Of a stretch of DNA of 64,000 nucleotides, positions 1 through 11,274 are shown in pieces. A model generated the notes under the pieces. The model did not search any database. It saw only the letters and a list, made by a program, of their open reading frames with translations, and was not told where the DNA came from. Source of the DNA: Rugalucina vietnamica (Eukaryota; Mollusca; Bivalvia; Lucinida; Lucinidae). The stretch is from positions 28,612,278 through 28,676,277 of the forward strand of contig OZ024876.1 of NCBI GenBank assembly GCA_964017185.1, given 5' to 3'. A program made the translations under genes and the position numbers. Within the stretch, counting starts at the first letter, position 1. Each line of letters opens with the position of its first letter.

Positions 1-1420
1 AAGTAGATCTACATCCCATTACGTCCAGGGGCCAGTTGTTCAAAACTGTGCTAGCTTCAAAACGTCATCGTTAAGGCATGATCTGGTTAAGTACATGCCA
101 ACTATATAGGCAAATACATTGTTATTTTTTTCTTGAAATTGACCGTGAAACCATGATGTAAACATACCAAATTGCAATTGGCCCAATTGCCTGGCTTTCA
201 TCGCCAGTTTGGACTCTGGTAGGATACTATAGCCGAAATTGTACAATGTGACCGATCTTCTCCATTTGATGCTTCCAAAGGATCTTACATTTTATTAGAC
301 ATAGTTCTGAATAATCGTGGTATGGGAGTACATATAAGTCTTCACGTCGACACTGATTATTGTCGACGACATCTATAACGAAGTAATGATCATGGATCGC
401 ACTTCAGGCAACATTATTCCATAGCGAAAAGGCTGAAACAGTGATCGAAGTACAAACGACACATGCTTTGATCATAGTGATATATTCGAATCTGTCATAA
501 ATATCAGTGCAATTGGTGTGACTTTATGAAATTAAACCCAGGCTCCATAACTGTCATTATCAGTTCAAACAAATACGAATCGGTGGTTATCGGTTTCCAC
601 CATCTTGGATTCGGAGAAAATAATAGCCAAAGCTAGTCGTGCGGAATGAGCCGCTATTACGACTCTTGAAAAGAGACAGATTTTATATCTTGATTTCATC
701 CCAATGTGGTTGAAAATAAAACACAGCCAGGATTAATATTCTATATCATTTTTGAAAAGCACAGACTGGCATTATTCTTTTCACCGGGGAATTCCAGTAA
801 AACAGCACAAACCGGAAATATACTGACTTAATGTATTCTCACGCTAAATGTGTTCTCACGGCAAGTAGTATTTTGTGAATAAACGCACCACTATGACCAC
901 AATTTGCTGCATTTCCAGATGAATACATCACTGTAATATCAACCTTTCATTGACCAAAAGTTTATCAAACATATCTTATTTTCAGGTGAATGATAGTTAA
1001 ATAAACAAATTGATATGAAAATCAATTAAATTTCCTTAGACCTGTAATACCCCTAATTTCTCATCCAAAACGAAAGAAGTGCATCTCATTTTGATACATT
1101 TGGACTGTCAACTAATTGCTTTAAATAGTTTGGCATGTTTTGATGACATGACTTGAACACATTTTTTTTTCCTCCACAAGAAAACACAAATAACGTGGAA
1201 ATACATTACTCTGAATCCAAGACGGCCGATTTATGCAGGGTTTGTTTACCAAGTTAGTGAAAAGTCAGAAATCAATGGATCTTCTTGATTCTTTGTCAGA
1301 ATGAAGTAGGATATTCAAGGATTAGAAACAGTACAAAAGTTTCCTGCTTTTCAGTTTATATTTTAGCAACTTTCAGTTTTACTGTTAAGTAGTGTGAGAA
1401 TACATTCATCCGGGCTATAA
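1..1420. other. No gene recognised
   Basis: AT-rich sequence with no open frame, exon or repeat that I can name. The short frame on the minus strand near 40-246 has no family resemblance. A 12-base inverted pair (ATGTATTCTCAC near 830, its complement near 1393) may be the ends of a worn MITE but is too short to call. Confidence 0.5.
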
Positions 1421-1950
1421 TCACCCTGGTCCGTCATTACGTACAGGAAATTAAAGCAACGTATAGGTTACTAAAGCGCAACGTATAGTTTCTTAAAAAC
1501 ATGGCGGCTTTTGGTGGACACGAATCGGAGAGTAAGATTTGTTTATTGATTCTGATGTTCCTTTTTTGTTTATCTTAATCAAACACACCTTACGGACCAG
1601 CAAAACTATTGTGTTATTTGCCTCGATCGGTACATTCTGCAGGAAATCACCTATTTAAGTATAATGTTCGACACCCTTAGACAGCTGATTGCCAAATCGT
1701 GTGTTTTGAACTTCTCCGAGAAGAAAACCTTATATTGTGGTCAAAGTTCGATGGTAAATGGGTTGATTTTTGATGTCGAACATAGATACTGACCTAATAA
1801 GACGATCTGGCCAAAAATAATTTTCAAATGTCCTTTGATAGCGAAATTATTAATGATTTTTCATTACAACGCATTCGACACCTAAAACGGTACAACGAAA
1901 AAACAACTAAAACGTTCTAATTTGGGTAAAATAAACCTTATTACGATACT
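1421..1950 (+). repeat. Left long terminal inverted arm
   Basis: Pairs base for base with 5894-6422, with only scattered differences and a few 1-base indels. The arm holds an ATGGCGG start context at 1501. It ends at 'ttacgatact'. Confidence 0.9.
1501..1531 (+). promoter_or_regulatory. Start codon plus splice-donor-like site inside the arm
   Basis: AACATGGCGGC is a strong start context and also fits a YY1-type core promoter word. It opens a short frame reading MAAFGGHES, followed within 31 bases by GTAAGA. The opposite arm carries the same mini-exon at 6316-6342 on the minus strand, reading MADFGGHES and ending in a consensus GTGAGT donor. The element may start its own transcript from each arm, or the arms may have captured a host first exon. 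This is inference; no downstream exon was identified. Confidence 0.35.
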
Positions 1951-2084
1951 GTATGTAACATTCTTTGTTACTATAGCGTTTTATTTCATCCAAAGTTTTC
2001 ATTTGTATACTTTTATCTCAAGATTTGCTGATATAGCTCACAGGTTAAACCCTAAAACATTAAAATAGGCATCAAAACCATCAT

Positions 2085-2755
2085 ATGAAGCCAAACTCGA
2101 GTTTTATGGCGACTTGATGTTTAAATTTAAGAAAATTTTGGATGAGAGTAATGAAAAGACAAAATCTGATCATTTTGCTGTTAAATTTAAAAAAAGATAG
2201 TCAATCGATATCGAAGAATCGATTGAATTTAATGCAATATACTGCATGCTTAGTTTTTAAACCAGATACTGTAAAAAACTTTACTTTCCTCTTTAAGTGC
2301 ACGCCGGTGGGTGCATGGGCCCTCAGACTCAATGACGGTACAGAACTAAAGCTGTCTTACAGATGGGAGGGACCTGACAACAAGTTAAGGTTACGGGATA
2401 AACATATGTCTCTGGTCGGGTCCACCAAGGTTGAAATAGTTGTTTTCTTTTGCTCCCGGCGGTTTTTCAGTGTCGGCGTTACTGTTGAGTCCTCGTTTTT
2501 GTTTCATCACAGTGTTTACATTTGTTTTCTGTGATGCTTCATTGACGAGCTAGGACGCTTCTATGAGAACCGAACATTGTTTGTTATTGAATCACAGTAG
2601 ACTATGGGCGAGGTTTGGCGCCAGTAAAACCGGTTTAAGCCCTCCAGTAAAATTTCTTTTGCTGACCATTCCAAGGCCAGCACTGTGATTCTTTATGTTG
2701 TATGTTTGACATGTCAGCTTCTGTTGTATACGCTTAATTTGTATTTAGTTGAAGG
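2085..2755 (+). mobile_element. 3' fragment of YLDD-type (possibly Penelope-like) retroelement
   Basis: Translated pieces EFYGDLM and ACLVFKPDTV..FKCTPVG match the downstream half of the protein in the better copy at 26775-28315. The tail that follows (ccagtaaa..accattccaag) is the same 3' repeat seen there. Only the 3' part of the element is present, and it is an old broken copy. It ends where the LINE at 2783 begins. Confidence 0.7.
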
Positions 2756-2782
2756 AAGCCGGATGGCTACCTTCCTTGAATA

Positions 2783-4131
2783 CAGAATACAGAATACAAA
2801 TTTTATTTATAGTCGGACATTTTAACAATAAACATTAGCTATGTATAGCTATTAACCGACTTAACATTTATATCAATACATACAATACATGTAATAAAGT
2901 CAATACATACAATACATGTAATAAAGTATAAGATGAAAGCACATTTGAATCATAAGAAAATACAAACCTTAAAAAGTCATAATCGTTGCAAGCAACATAG
3001 TAAATATATATTAAACTGATAATTAATATATTATTTATTAAATTGCATCATCATTTGCATTTCTTTAATACCTTTAAATAAAGAAATAGATAGTTAAATA
3101 CACCTATATAGTAATTTGAGTTTCAATTAAGCTATTACTTAAAACAATATTACATTGACTATTTAAAACAAAGTTAGATAAATAATCCATAGAACCTTAA
3201 AACATCATATGAGTTGTAAATTTTGACAAAGGGGGTTCTTAAAACATTAAACAAACAGACCAATGAACAAAATTTAACAGTTTGAACAAAACGAGCATGA
3301 GCAGGTCCCTCCGCACCATGTGCCAATTTGAGCCTTGAAATTTTCAAACTTTGATATGTCCCTGAAGCTTTGAGGCAGGGAATTCCACAATTTAGCAGCA
3401 TCAGAGAGGAAGGATCTGACACCATAAGCGTTTGTCCTCACCTGTGGTACTTTTACTGTATTTGTGTACCTAAAACAATAAGAATGAGATTTATATGATA
3501 AAAGGTCATTTAAATATAAAGGTGTTTGATTGTTTAAAATTTTAAAAGCTTCCAGTGCTATTGCCCTCTGTCGTCTGACTTTCAGTGAAGGTAACCGAGA
3601 TCTTTCTAGTAAAGTGTCATAGTTAGAATTGTAGTCCTGATAAATAAATCTAAGGGCTCTTTCCTGAATTTTCTCAATTTTCTTAGTATTAACTTCTCCA
3701 CAAAAATGCCAGACAAGAGGACAATAGTTGAAATTTGACATAATAAATGAATAGTAAACATTTAGTTTCCCCAGTCTGCATAAATTCCTACCTATCCTTT
3801 TCAACACATTGAGCTGCCTAGATGCCTTTTTACATACATTGGATATATGAAGATTAAAATTCAGTTTAAAATCAATAGTAACACCCAAAAGTTTAACATG
3901 TTCCTCACAATTTATAACATTGTTTTCAAGATTGAATGTTATATTTTCATCCATAGTATGTTTGCCGACAGCTAAGGCTTGAAATTTGTCCGGGTTTGCT
4001 TTCATATGATTTTCAGCAAACCATTTAATCAGTCGCAAACTGTCCTCCACAAGGTTGGAAACCAGTTTGGACAGATCATGGTCTGCAGCAGACACAGTAT
4101 TGTCATCTGCATAGTTGTACAATTTGCAGTT
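2783..4131 (-). mobile_element. 5'-truncated LINE, last half of reverse transcriptase
   Basis: The minus-strand frame 4122-3274 (282 codons) starts inside the reverse transcriptase at the catalytic YADD box (residues 4-7) and runs through thumb-like and C-terminal sequence (KYLGV-type motif as KLLGVTID, LWNSLPQSFRDI) to a Cys-rich end (CGGTCSCSFCSNC) and a stop. This ending is usual for CR1/L2/Jockey-like LINEs. The frame is uninterrupted over this stretch. The 3' UTR contains AATAAA and finishes in three TGTATTC units (2783-2803 on the plus strand), a tail type usual for these clades. The 5' side is lost, as in incomplete reverse transcription. Confidence 0.88.
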
Positions 4132-4837
4132 TTTAATGAAAAGAGCTAGTCATCTTGCTCTTCATGTGTGTTGTCACATTTCATGTTCAGGCATCCTGAA
4201 CCTTCTGTTGATCTATTATGTTTGTTCTTGTTAAGTCTATATCTTTCCCGCTTGGTGTCTGGGTTTGGATTTTAAATTTAATTGTGTCAATTCCTGGGCT
4301 ATATTTTCTACTTTATCTAGCGTATGATAATTTAAACCTAAATTGATTTTTTTTTTTGCTGTATTTCAGGCCAGAATGTGTCAGTGATGCTGATGAATTA
4401 CCGACTGAGACGTTAAGCCAAGTGACACAAACTAACTAACCAGCGCCCAAAGAGAAGTTCCTGTTGCGACGTTGTTCCTGTCCTATCCTTTCTGTGTAAA
4501 TACAAAGTTATCAACTCGTTCAAGAATTTTAACGTTAATACGTTTTTGCCTGAGCGCTGTGATATAAAGGGAAAAATCCACATATACTTAAACCGTCTAT
4601 AATTTGCATGTACATGTACTTGTTTCGGTATATACACAATATAGAATGTGTGTGTACATCAGATCCACCTCATGTCAACCTGGGTTAGAATTCGGGTAGA
4701 GGCATGTCGGAGGACCACAGACCATTAGCATCTGCGCCATCAAGAAATACGTTCATTGTGTATTCGCATTTTAAGTTATATATATAATTAGGCTTGTACC
4801 TTTGATAGACTCCTAAGTCTGATTTGAAATTGGCATA

Positions 4838-4842
<5 letters not shown>
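4132..4842. other. No gene recognised
   Basis: AT-rich interior of the long-arm element, between the LINE and the SINE. I see no named repeat or exon here. Confidence 0.4.
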
Positions 4843-4875
<33 letters not shown>

Positions 4876-5072
4876 CTCTTTTTCAAATCATTTCATATCC
4901 ATTTTGAAGTTTACAAACACTAGGTGGGTGGTAAACGGTAGTGCCATGACCAAAAGAAGGGTGACAGACACATAAGCAGAAATTGGTCCACCCATTTGTG
5001 ACGAGAGCGAGGCTCGAGCCTTCAGCGATTAGACGATCGAATTATGTAATCCATATCTGAAACATTCGGCCA
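4843..5072 (-). mobile_element. tRNA-derived SINE, worn copy
   Basis: Read on the minus strand, the head CCACCGTGGCCGAAT resembles the A-box of a Ser/Leu-type tRNA, and GGCTCGAGCCT is a B-box. The other end is a run of AAAG units, seen as CTTT at 4843-4874. It has the same layout as the SINE at 26573-26764 but is more diverged. The acceptor-stem partner is missing, so it is not a functional tRNA gene. Confidence 0.65.
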
Positions 5073-5097
5073 CGGTGGCTTCGGTGAACCTTCGTGG

Positions 5098-5286
5098 AGA
5101 AGCTATTTTCCCAATAGGTGGCCACTCAGTTACCTTAACTTAATTCAAAATATGAAAACATACATAAGGCGCCAACAGCACAAAAAATTTTAAACACCAA
5201 GACATAAAACAAAAATAACCACCACAGAAGTATCGCCTTGGAACGATCAGTAACACAAAGTTACTGGCGGGCTTAAACCGGTTTTA
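5098..5286 (-). repeat. 3'-end repeat of the YLDD element, reverse orientation
   Basis: Complement of 28125-28312 and nearly the same as 45450-45645 (agctattttcccaataggtg ... ttactggcgggcttaaaccg). It is detached from any coding part. Its orientation is opposite to the fragment at 2085-2755. Confidence 0.8.
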
Positions 5287-5694
5287 GAAGCTGATCAGCT
5301 CCGTTTTTTTTAATTTATAGACAGAGGAATCCCTTATTTTCTCCAAATAAAATATGCGAGTTCTCTAATTGTACAACACGTTTGTATTTGATCTGGTCGA
5401 GAACCCCGAAGACAGAATGTGGAAGTCAGTTTTGACCACCTCTTAAAGTGTTCTCTACATGCATGACCATATAAGGTAAACCACTAAAAGTCAATGACAA
5501 AAGACAATGTACAGATAGTTATCTTATTCACATACATAAAATGTATGCCATGTAGTGAACCAGAACATTCAAGGTCAAAATCCATAAATTAAGGGGGGTG
5601 GTCCGGTAGTTTCTGATTGAAAAAATGGGTCGAGCTGACATAGCCGAGACTTTCTTGGACAAGAAAATTTGGATCGAGGTGACTCGGAACCCAT

Positions 5695-5696
<2 letters not shown>

Positions 5697-5760
<64 letters not shown>
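5697..5760. repeat. (ATT)n microsatellite
   Basis: About twenty uninterrupted ATT units. Apparent poly-Ile or poly-Tyr frames across it are artefacts. Confidence 0.97.
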
Positions 5761-5761
<1 letters not shown>

Positions 5762-5893
5762 TGCCTATGCAATTGTAAAGTTTTTTTTCTCACCTGTAAA
5801 ACAATGATTTTCAGTTATAATTCTGATATTTTTTTTAATTTTGCACAATAAATAGATTGTGGGCAGACATTAAGAGGATCTAACTGAGTCCAT

Positions 5894-6422
5894 AGTATCG
5901 TAATAAGGTTTATTTTACCCAAATTAGAACGTTTTAGTTGTTTTTTCGTTGTACCGTTTTAGGTGTCGAATGCGTTGTAATGAAAAATCATTAATAATTT
6001 CGCTATCAAAGGACATTTGAAATTTTTTTTGGCCAGATCGTCTTATTAGGTCAGTATCTATGTTCGACATCAAAAATCAACCCATTTACCATCGAACTTT
6101 GACCACAATATAAGGTTTTCTTCTCGGAAAAGTTCAAAACACACGATTTGGCAATCAGCTGTCTAAGGGTGTCGAACATTATACTTAAATGGGTGATTTC
6201 CTGCAGAATGTACCGATCGAGGCAAATAACACAATAGTTTTGCTGGTCCGTAAGGTGTGTTTGATTAAGATAAACAAAAAAGGAACACCAGAACCAATAA
6301 ACAAATCTTACTCACCGATTCGTGTCCACCAAAATCCGCCATTTTTTAAAGAAACTATACGTTGCGCTTTAGTAACCTATACGTTGCTTTAATTTCCTGT
6401 ACGTAATGACGGACCAGGGTGA
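5894..6422 (-). repeat. Right long terminal inverted arm
   Basis: Complement of 1421-1950. It differs at a small number of positions, including the splice-donor-like site, which is GTGAGT here. Confidence 0.9.
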
Positions 6423-6429
6423 TAATCCG

Positions 6430-7190
6430 GTGAAAGCTTATCCATTTAAGATTAAAAGGTACACGATTATGTACCTAAAATTATTAATTTGCCTTCTTAT
6501 TTTTGCCCGTTTTTTCTGGCTCTTCAAAATATTTGAAGGTTTGTGCGTTTCTTCAATTGTAAGCATGAACGTGCGGATCAGCCTTACTTTCTCTACCATT
6601 CGAGTAAATATTTATTTTGATAATTAGAAATCGAGAGTGGTTCAATAAAAATCATTTTGCATATGCTCATTTGTTAATTGATCACAGGCCAATTTCTTTC
6701 TGAACACTGGAAGTCAACTGCCTGCCAATCAAAAACGTGATAACTTGCATTGTATTGCCGTAGCTGATTAGTTCAAATGTTTACTTTCACTTTCTATGAT
6801 AAAAAGACGGTTATTCTAACAAATTACAGGTCACGTGCATTTTATTCCCCAGTTCTTTCATTTTTCATTGACAACAATAAAGTTTGCTAGCTACAAAAAT
6901 GTAACATTTTATAGCGCACGTCCATGAACGACTGTGTTTTATTTTGAATCGTGTCAGTGTCTCGTTTAATTAAGACAATCGCATTCTTTATTTGTCAAGT
7001 AATTATGAAGATCGATTTTGTCTTTATGTTTTCTACTTGTTAGAAAATGTGGTACATGTACGTGGGTAGCTGTAGAATATTAGTAAAAATTACAAATATT
7101 GTCAGCACGGTAGTACAAAATTAAATGTTTTGCTTAAAGGACAAACATAGTGCGGTCACCGTGTTGTGTCCTTGAGCACCTAGAGTACTG
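6430..7190. other. No gene recognised
   Basis: AT-rich spacer between two DNA transposons, with no supported feature. Confidence 0.4.
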
Positions 7191-7201
7191 GTTAAAATAT
7201 A

Positions 7202-8134
7202 CACATGGAAATAAGTTAGGGAACACCTGCAATAATGTGACTACCACCTTTGGACTGTATATATCCTCCTTTGTAAGAATCATAAAGAATAATTTTACAA
7301 CTTCACAGAATCTGTAGTATCCAAAGTTGTTTCTATGTGAAAATGGTAAGCATCAAACATAAACTGAGGCGGACAGCGGCCATCCTTGATTCAGAAATTT
7401 TTCGCTAAATTTACGAAACGCGCTGATATTTTTTGCGATAACTTCATTCTGTAAACTCGCATTGTGATCAATTTTCTTAAGCATCAAGCTGAGACATTGC
7501 TTGTGGATTGGTTATCATTAATTCTTTATTTTCTGACCGACTGTCGGCGGTAGATCCATACTTTTCCGGGGGTAGGTTTTATGATCACGTTTTGTTCTTT
7601 GGCTATACATTTTGCAGGTTGTAAACGTTGTGCCAGATATTCGATATGACCCTTTAGGAATTTAAACATGCACGATCTGGTCACAGCGCCATAGCGGAAT
7701 TATTCTTTTAAGACTTTATTTGCAAAAATTCCACAAATTTTGATTTCCATAGAACTCAATGCAAACTGCAGATTTTGTATGCTCAGTTGGTTTGGAGATG
7801 AAACATGAATTTTTAGATCCGAAGTCGTTTATTCATTAAGAACAATCAGATGCAACATTCTATTCCAGTTTCGCATTCAAAAGTTGAGTTTTGCGGAGTG
7901 CAGAAGCAAAAAGGCAAACTCTAATTCAGCAAAAGTGGAGTTTTTCATACATGACACATTGTGTCCTCCGTAGTACGTAGAAAAAATCTTGTGAATGTCC
8001 ATAAATTGGCCTGTAGCTAGGCCAAGGTATGAAATACATGTGATAAAAATTTCAGTATCGCCAGAAAATAGGAAATGGATTTTTTTCAAACTTTTCCCAA
8101 GAGCTAAAAGTGTTCCCTAACTTATTTCCATGTG
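7202..8134. mobile_element. Tc1/mariner-type non-autonomous element
   Basis: Perfect terminal inverted repeats, CACATGGAAATAAGTTAGGG onward (25 bases, or 29 counting the flanking TATA), face each other 933 bases apart. TATA lies outside both ends, so a TA target duplication is satisfied; this is the hallmark of IS630/Tc1/mariner elements. No transposase frame of useful length is present; the longest interior frame (minus strand, 7877-8089) resembles nothing. The perfect terminal match points to a young insertion or recent selection on the ends. Confidence 0.85.
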
Positions 8135-8372
8135 TATATGTAGGAAGCCGTGGCTCCGTCCCGACATGACTGATTAAGTAAGATCGTCATAAACTAGCAG
8201 TCAGTCGTTACAATGTCTAACGAGAAAAACTATTTTTATTTCTTGAATATTAGTCTATCATGTGTAATGGTGAGTTCTTTGATCGCGGCTACAAACCAAG
8301 ATTCATGGAAATCGATCAATCGGTTTCAGTAAAGTTTATTTTAATTTATATCACAAAGTAGCCCGCTCTTGG

Positions 8373-9075
8373 GTTTGATTTATCCGGCGGCAACCTGTCG
8401 TGCAGTGTAGGTGGTTTTATCTGGCGGCAACATGTCATACAGTATAGTTGGTTTCATCCGGCGATAACCTGTCATGCAGTATACGGTTGGTTTTATCCGG
8501 CGGCAACCTGTCATGCAGTATAGTTGGTTTAACAGGCAGCAACCTGTCGTGCAGTATAGTTGATTTTATCCGGCGTTAATCTGTCATGCAGTATGGTTGG
8601 TTTGATCCGGCTGCAACCTGTCATACAGTATAGTTGGGTTTATCCGGGGACAACCTGTCATGCAGTATAGTTGGTTTGATCCGGCTGCAACCTGTCATGC
8701 AGTATAGTCGGTTTGATCCGGCTGCAACCTGTCATACAGTATAGTTGGTTTTATCCGGGAACAACCTGTCATGCAGTATAGTTGGTTTGATCCGGCTGCA
8801 ACCTGTCATGCAGTATAGTTGGTTTGATACGGCTGCAACCTGTCATACAATATAGTTGGTTTAATCCGGGGACAACCTGTCATGCAGTATAGCTGGTTTG
8901 ATCCGGCTGCAACCTGTGTACAGTATAGTTGGTTTTATCCGGCTGCAACCTGTCATGCAGTATAGTTGGTTTGATCCGGCTGCAACCTGTCATACAGTAT
9001 AGTTGGTTTTATCAGGGGACAACCTGTCATGCAGTATAGTTGGTTTTATCAGGCGACAACCTGTCATGCAGTATA
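8373..9075 (+). repeat. Minisatellite, ~37-bp unit, 19 copies
   Basis: The unit is of the form atccggctgcaacctgtcat followed by gcagtatagttggttt. Counting the 'cctgtc' word or its variants gives 19 units. From about the seventh unit the variants cycle in threes (ctgcaacc+catacag, then ggacaacc+catgcag, then ctgcaacc+catgcag), so a ~110-bp trimer is the recent unit of amplification. Spacerless tandem structure rules out a CRISPR array. Confidence 0.93.
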
Positions 9076-9429
9076 TCTATTCAACGCCGATGCGAAAATC
9101 TTGAAATCACTGCTTTCTCAAGTGGTTTCATATACTGTAAAGTGCCAAATGTAATAGCTTTGCATTTTTAATTTCTTTTGATTGACTTATTACGAGTAAA
9201 TCGCTTCACCGAAAATATATCTGAATATTTTCGAGTAGAATTGTGGTGCTCTCTTGACATCGTGTTAAGTGAGGAAATAAAAATTATGAGATATTGCACA
9301 AAGACTGGCATAAGAATGAATTATGACAGTTTTATGAAATATTTCATAACCGGAAATTCACATTCTTCACTAACTTCAGAGCGGGAATACCTCTTAAGCG
9401 CGACTCAGAAGCACTGCTAATATATGACA

Positions 9430-9642
9430 TGGGTCGCGACGCGAGAAAACCAGTCTTCGGGGTTTTCGATCAGGTCCAACATGACTCGGACTGTGCAGTC
9501 ACAGAAGGCTAGATACTTGATTTTTCGTATACAAGTAGAAGAGAACTGCACTGGCGAAAACAAATGCGCTTATCAGTCGTGCAACAACTGACCTGCGCCT
9601 TTGTTTTCGCATATGCAGAAATCATATTCATGAAATGGCACA
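9430..9642 (+). mobile_element. MITE family A, diverged copy
   Basis: Recognised by the order of 'cttcggggttt', 'cagtcacagaaggctag', 'gcgaaaacaaa', a degenerate palindrome and 'gcctttgttttcgcatatgc'. Both ends are worn (GGGTCGCGAC instead of GAGCCGCGAC). One of the oldest-looking copies. Confidence 0.75.
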
Positions 9643-9902
9643 AATCATAGGAGAAACATGCAAGATGGACGCACTTCCTTGAAACACAAAGCGGGAGGTT
9701 TAAACAACAAACAACAAATCTGCACACAAAAAAATGTTAAGGTTATATTGTAATAAACATGATAAATGCTACAACTTTGTGTTGTTCTCTTGCTTTTGAG
9801 TAAATCAGTTTCTTGCAGTCATAACATACAGTGCATTTTAAGGGTTCACACATGGTTCACTACAATCAGTGTCACTTTCACATATTGTGCTAAATGAAAT
9901 TT

Positions 9903-10122
9903 GAACCGCCCCATGGGAAAACCAACAATCTGCATATGCGAAAACAAAGACGCAGATCAGCTTCGCGGTAACCGCGAAGCTGATCAGCGCCTTTGTTTTC
10001 GCTACTTCCTCTTCTACTTAATACGAAATTTCAAGCTTCTAGCTCTTTTCTGTGCTTGTACAGGCCGGTTTGTGTCGGACCTGTTCGGAAACCACATTGT
10101 TGGTTTTCCCACGAGGCGGCTC
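9903..10122 (-). mobile_element. MITE family A copy
   Basis: Family A elements run 5' GAGCC..TGRGAAAACC, a body with 'gtccgacacaaaccgg' and 'gcttgaaatttcgg', then a central palindrome flanked by 'cgaaaacaaaggcgctgat' and its complement, then GGTTTTCYCATGANGCGGCTC. This copy is in reverse orientation, with the TTCGCGG/CCGCGAA palindrome type intact. No coding capacity. Confidence 0.9.
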
Positions 10123-10190
10123 AATTATTGTGCTAAATGAAAGTTACTGGATCATACTTGTATGAGCACCCTAAAATGAATCTTGCCTTA

Positions 10191-10804
10191 AGCCCGTCTC
10201 ACACAGAACACACGGTTTACACGGTTGGTCACCCGTGTAAACCGTACATACAACCGAATAAACCGTGGCCTTATCCGACTTGCACTCGGGCCATTCGAGT
10301 GTATCCGTGTAAGCCGTGTATGATTTTTAAAATTTTTAAAAAACTAGCACGGGTGCGATGTCCGTGTATAATCGTATAAGCGATCGTACAAGACCGTGAG
10401 AGACCGTGTGAGCCCGTACGAGACCGTATATACAACCGTACATGAAGCACAAAGCACGAGTAAGCTCAACCGTGTCAAAATCGTATATAAATCGTATGGA
10501 ATCGACCGTATATAAACCCTGTAAACGTCGTGTTTAATCGTACTAGGCCGTAACAGATCGAACTAGACCGTACTTGGAACCGTAAAACAATCGTATGAAA
10601 ATCGTTGGCAAATCGTGTTCAAACCGTGACAAACATTGCTTGATCGAGTATACCCGTGCTTTGATCGTACTCACTCTTGCTACATTCGAGTCTAAATCGT
10701 ACCTCAGGCACGGTTGAAGCTCAATACTCGTACCATTTAATCCGTGTATAACCGAGTAAACCGTATTGGAACCGTGTGCCCAACCGTGTTCTGTGTGAGA
10801 CGGC
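10191..10804. mobile_element. 614-bp element made of CCGT/TCGTA words with inverted ends
   Basis: The ends GCCCGTCTCACACAGAACAC and (complement of right end) GCCGTCTCACACAGAACACG form terminal inverted repeats, and the similarity continues inward as ACACGGTT blocks. The interior carries more than twenty CCGT words and over ten TCGTA words on the same strand, spaced roughly 10-25 bases apart, with little else conserved. It has no credible open frame (the short frame at 10137-10379 just reads through the words). The layout suggests a non-autonomous DNA transposon whose body is an array of protein-binding words. I do not recognise the family, and no clear target duplication is visible. Confidence 0.7.
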
Positions 10805-11274
10805 CATTACGACTAAACAATAGTACCATATTCTACTCTATAGACAATGGTCCAAAACCTTATTCTGCCAAGTTTAATTATAAGAAAACAGGAAGAAAAT
10901 CTACAGACTATTTTGTAGCCCAGAAATCAAAGGGCAAGTAGACATATCAGAACCACTTATAGACAATTTAACCTTTGATCTGTCAAAACGTGACATGTTT
11001 ATCATTTCGTTTCGTAGACGGACATTTTGATTTTATCACCCGTCTACGTTTGCTGTATTCAACAACATTTAACATACATTCGATTGTTTTAATTTCATTT
11101 AATTGGATACCTTTGATATGGAATAGAAAAACCAGCATGAAGCAGACAATTCCGAGAAATGCCGAATGTTTGTGGCGAAAATACTTCTTTCCTCTTCTGG
11201 TGGTGGCGGGAGGTTTAATGAAGACTGACGTTTAATTTCAATCCTTCCCAGAATTCGTTGCGCTTTTAATATTT

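Larger units (their letters stand above)
1421..6422. mobile_element. 5.0-kb element with ~530-bp terminal inverted arms
   Basis: The outer ~530 bases on each side are near-identical inverted copies. They begin TCACCCTGGTCCGTCATTAC on the left and end with the complement on the right. A TAA lies directly outside both ends (1418-1420 and 6423-6425), so a 3-bp target duplication is likely; ATAAT with CACCC ends is an equally good reading. The inside carries no transposase that I can see. It holds a YLDD-type retroelement fragment, a LINE, a SINE, a reverse-strand copy of the YLDD element's 3' repeat and an (ATT) microsatellite. A 3-bp TWA duplication is known for PIF/Harbinger transposons, but arms this long are unusual there, so the superfamily is open. 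Confidence 0.8.

Noticed and set aside
830-1404. MITE bounded by ATGTATTCTCAC and its complement
   Set aside because: Only 12 matching bases, with no target duplication and no second copy in the window.
5625-5851. Poly-Ile and poly-Tyr proteins
   Set aside because: Two frames of the (ATT) microsatellite.
8373-9075. CRISPR array
   Set aside because: Units follow one another without unique spacers, and the sequence is from an animal genome.
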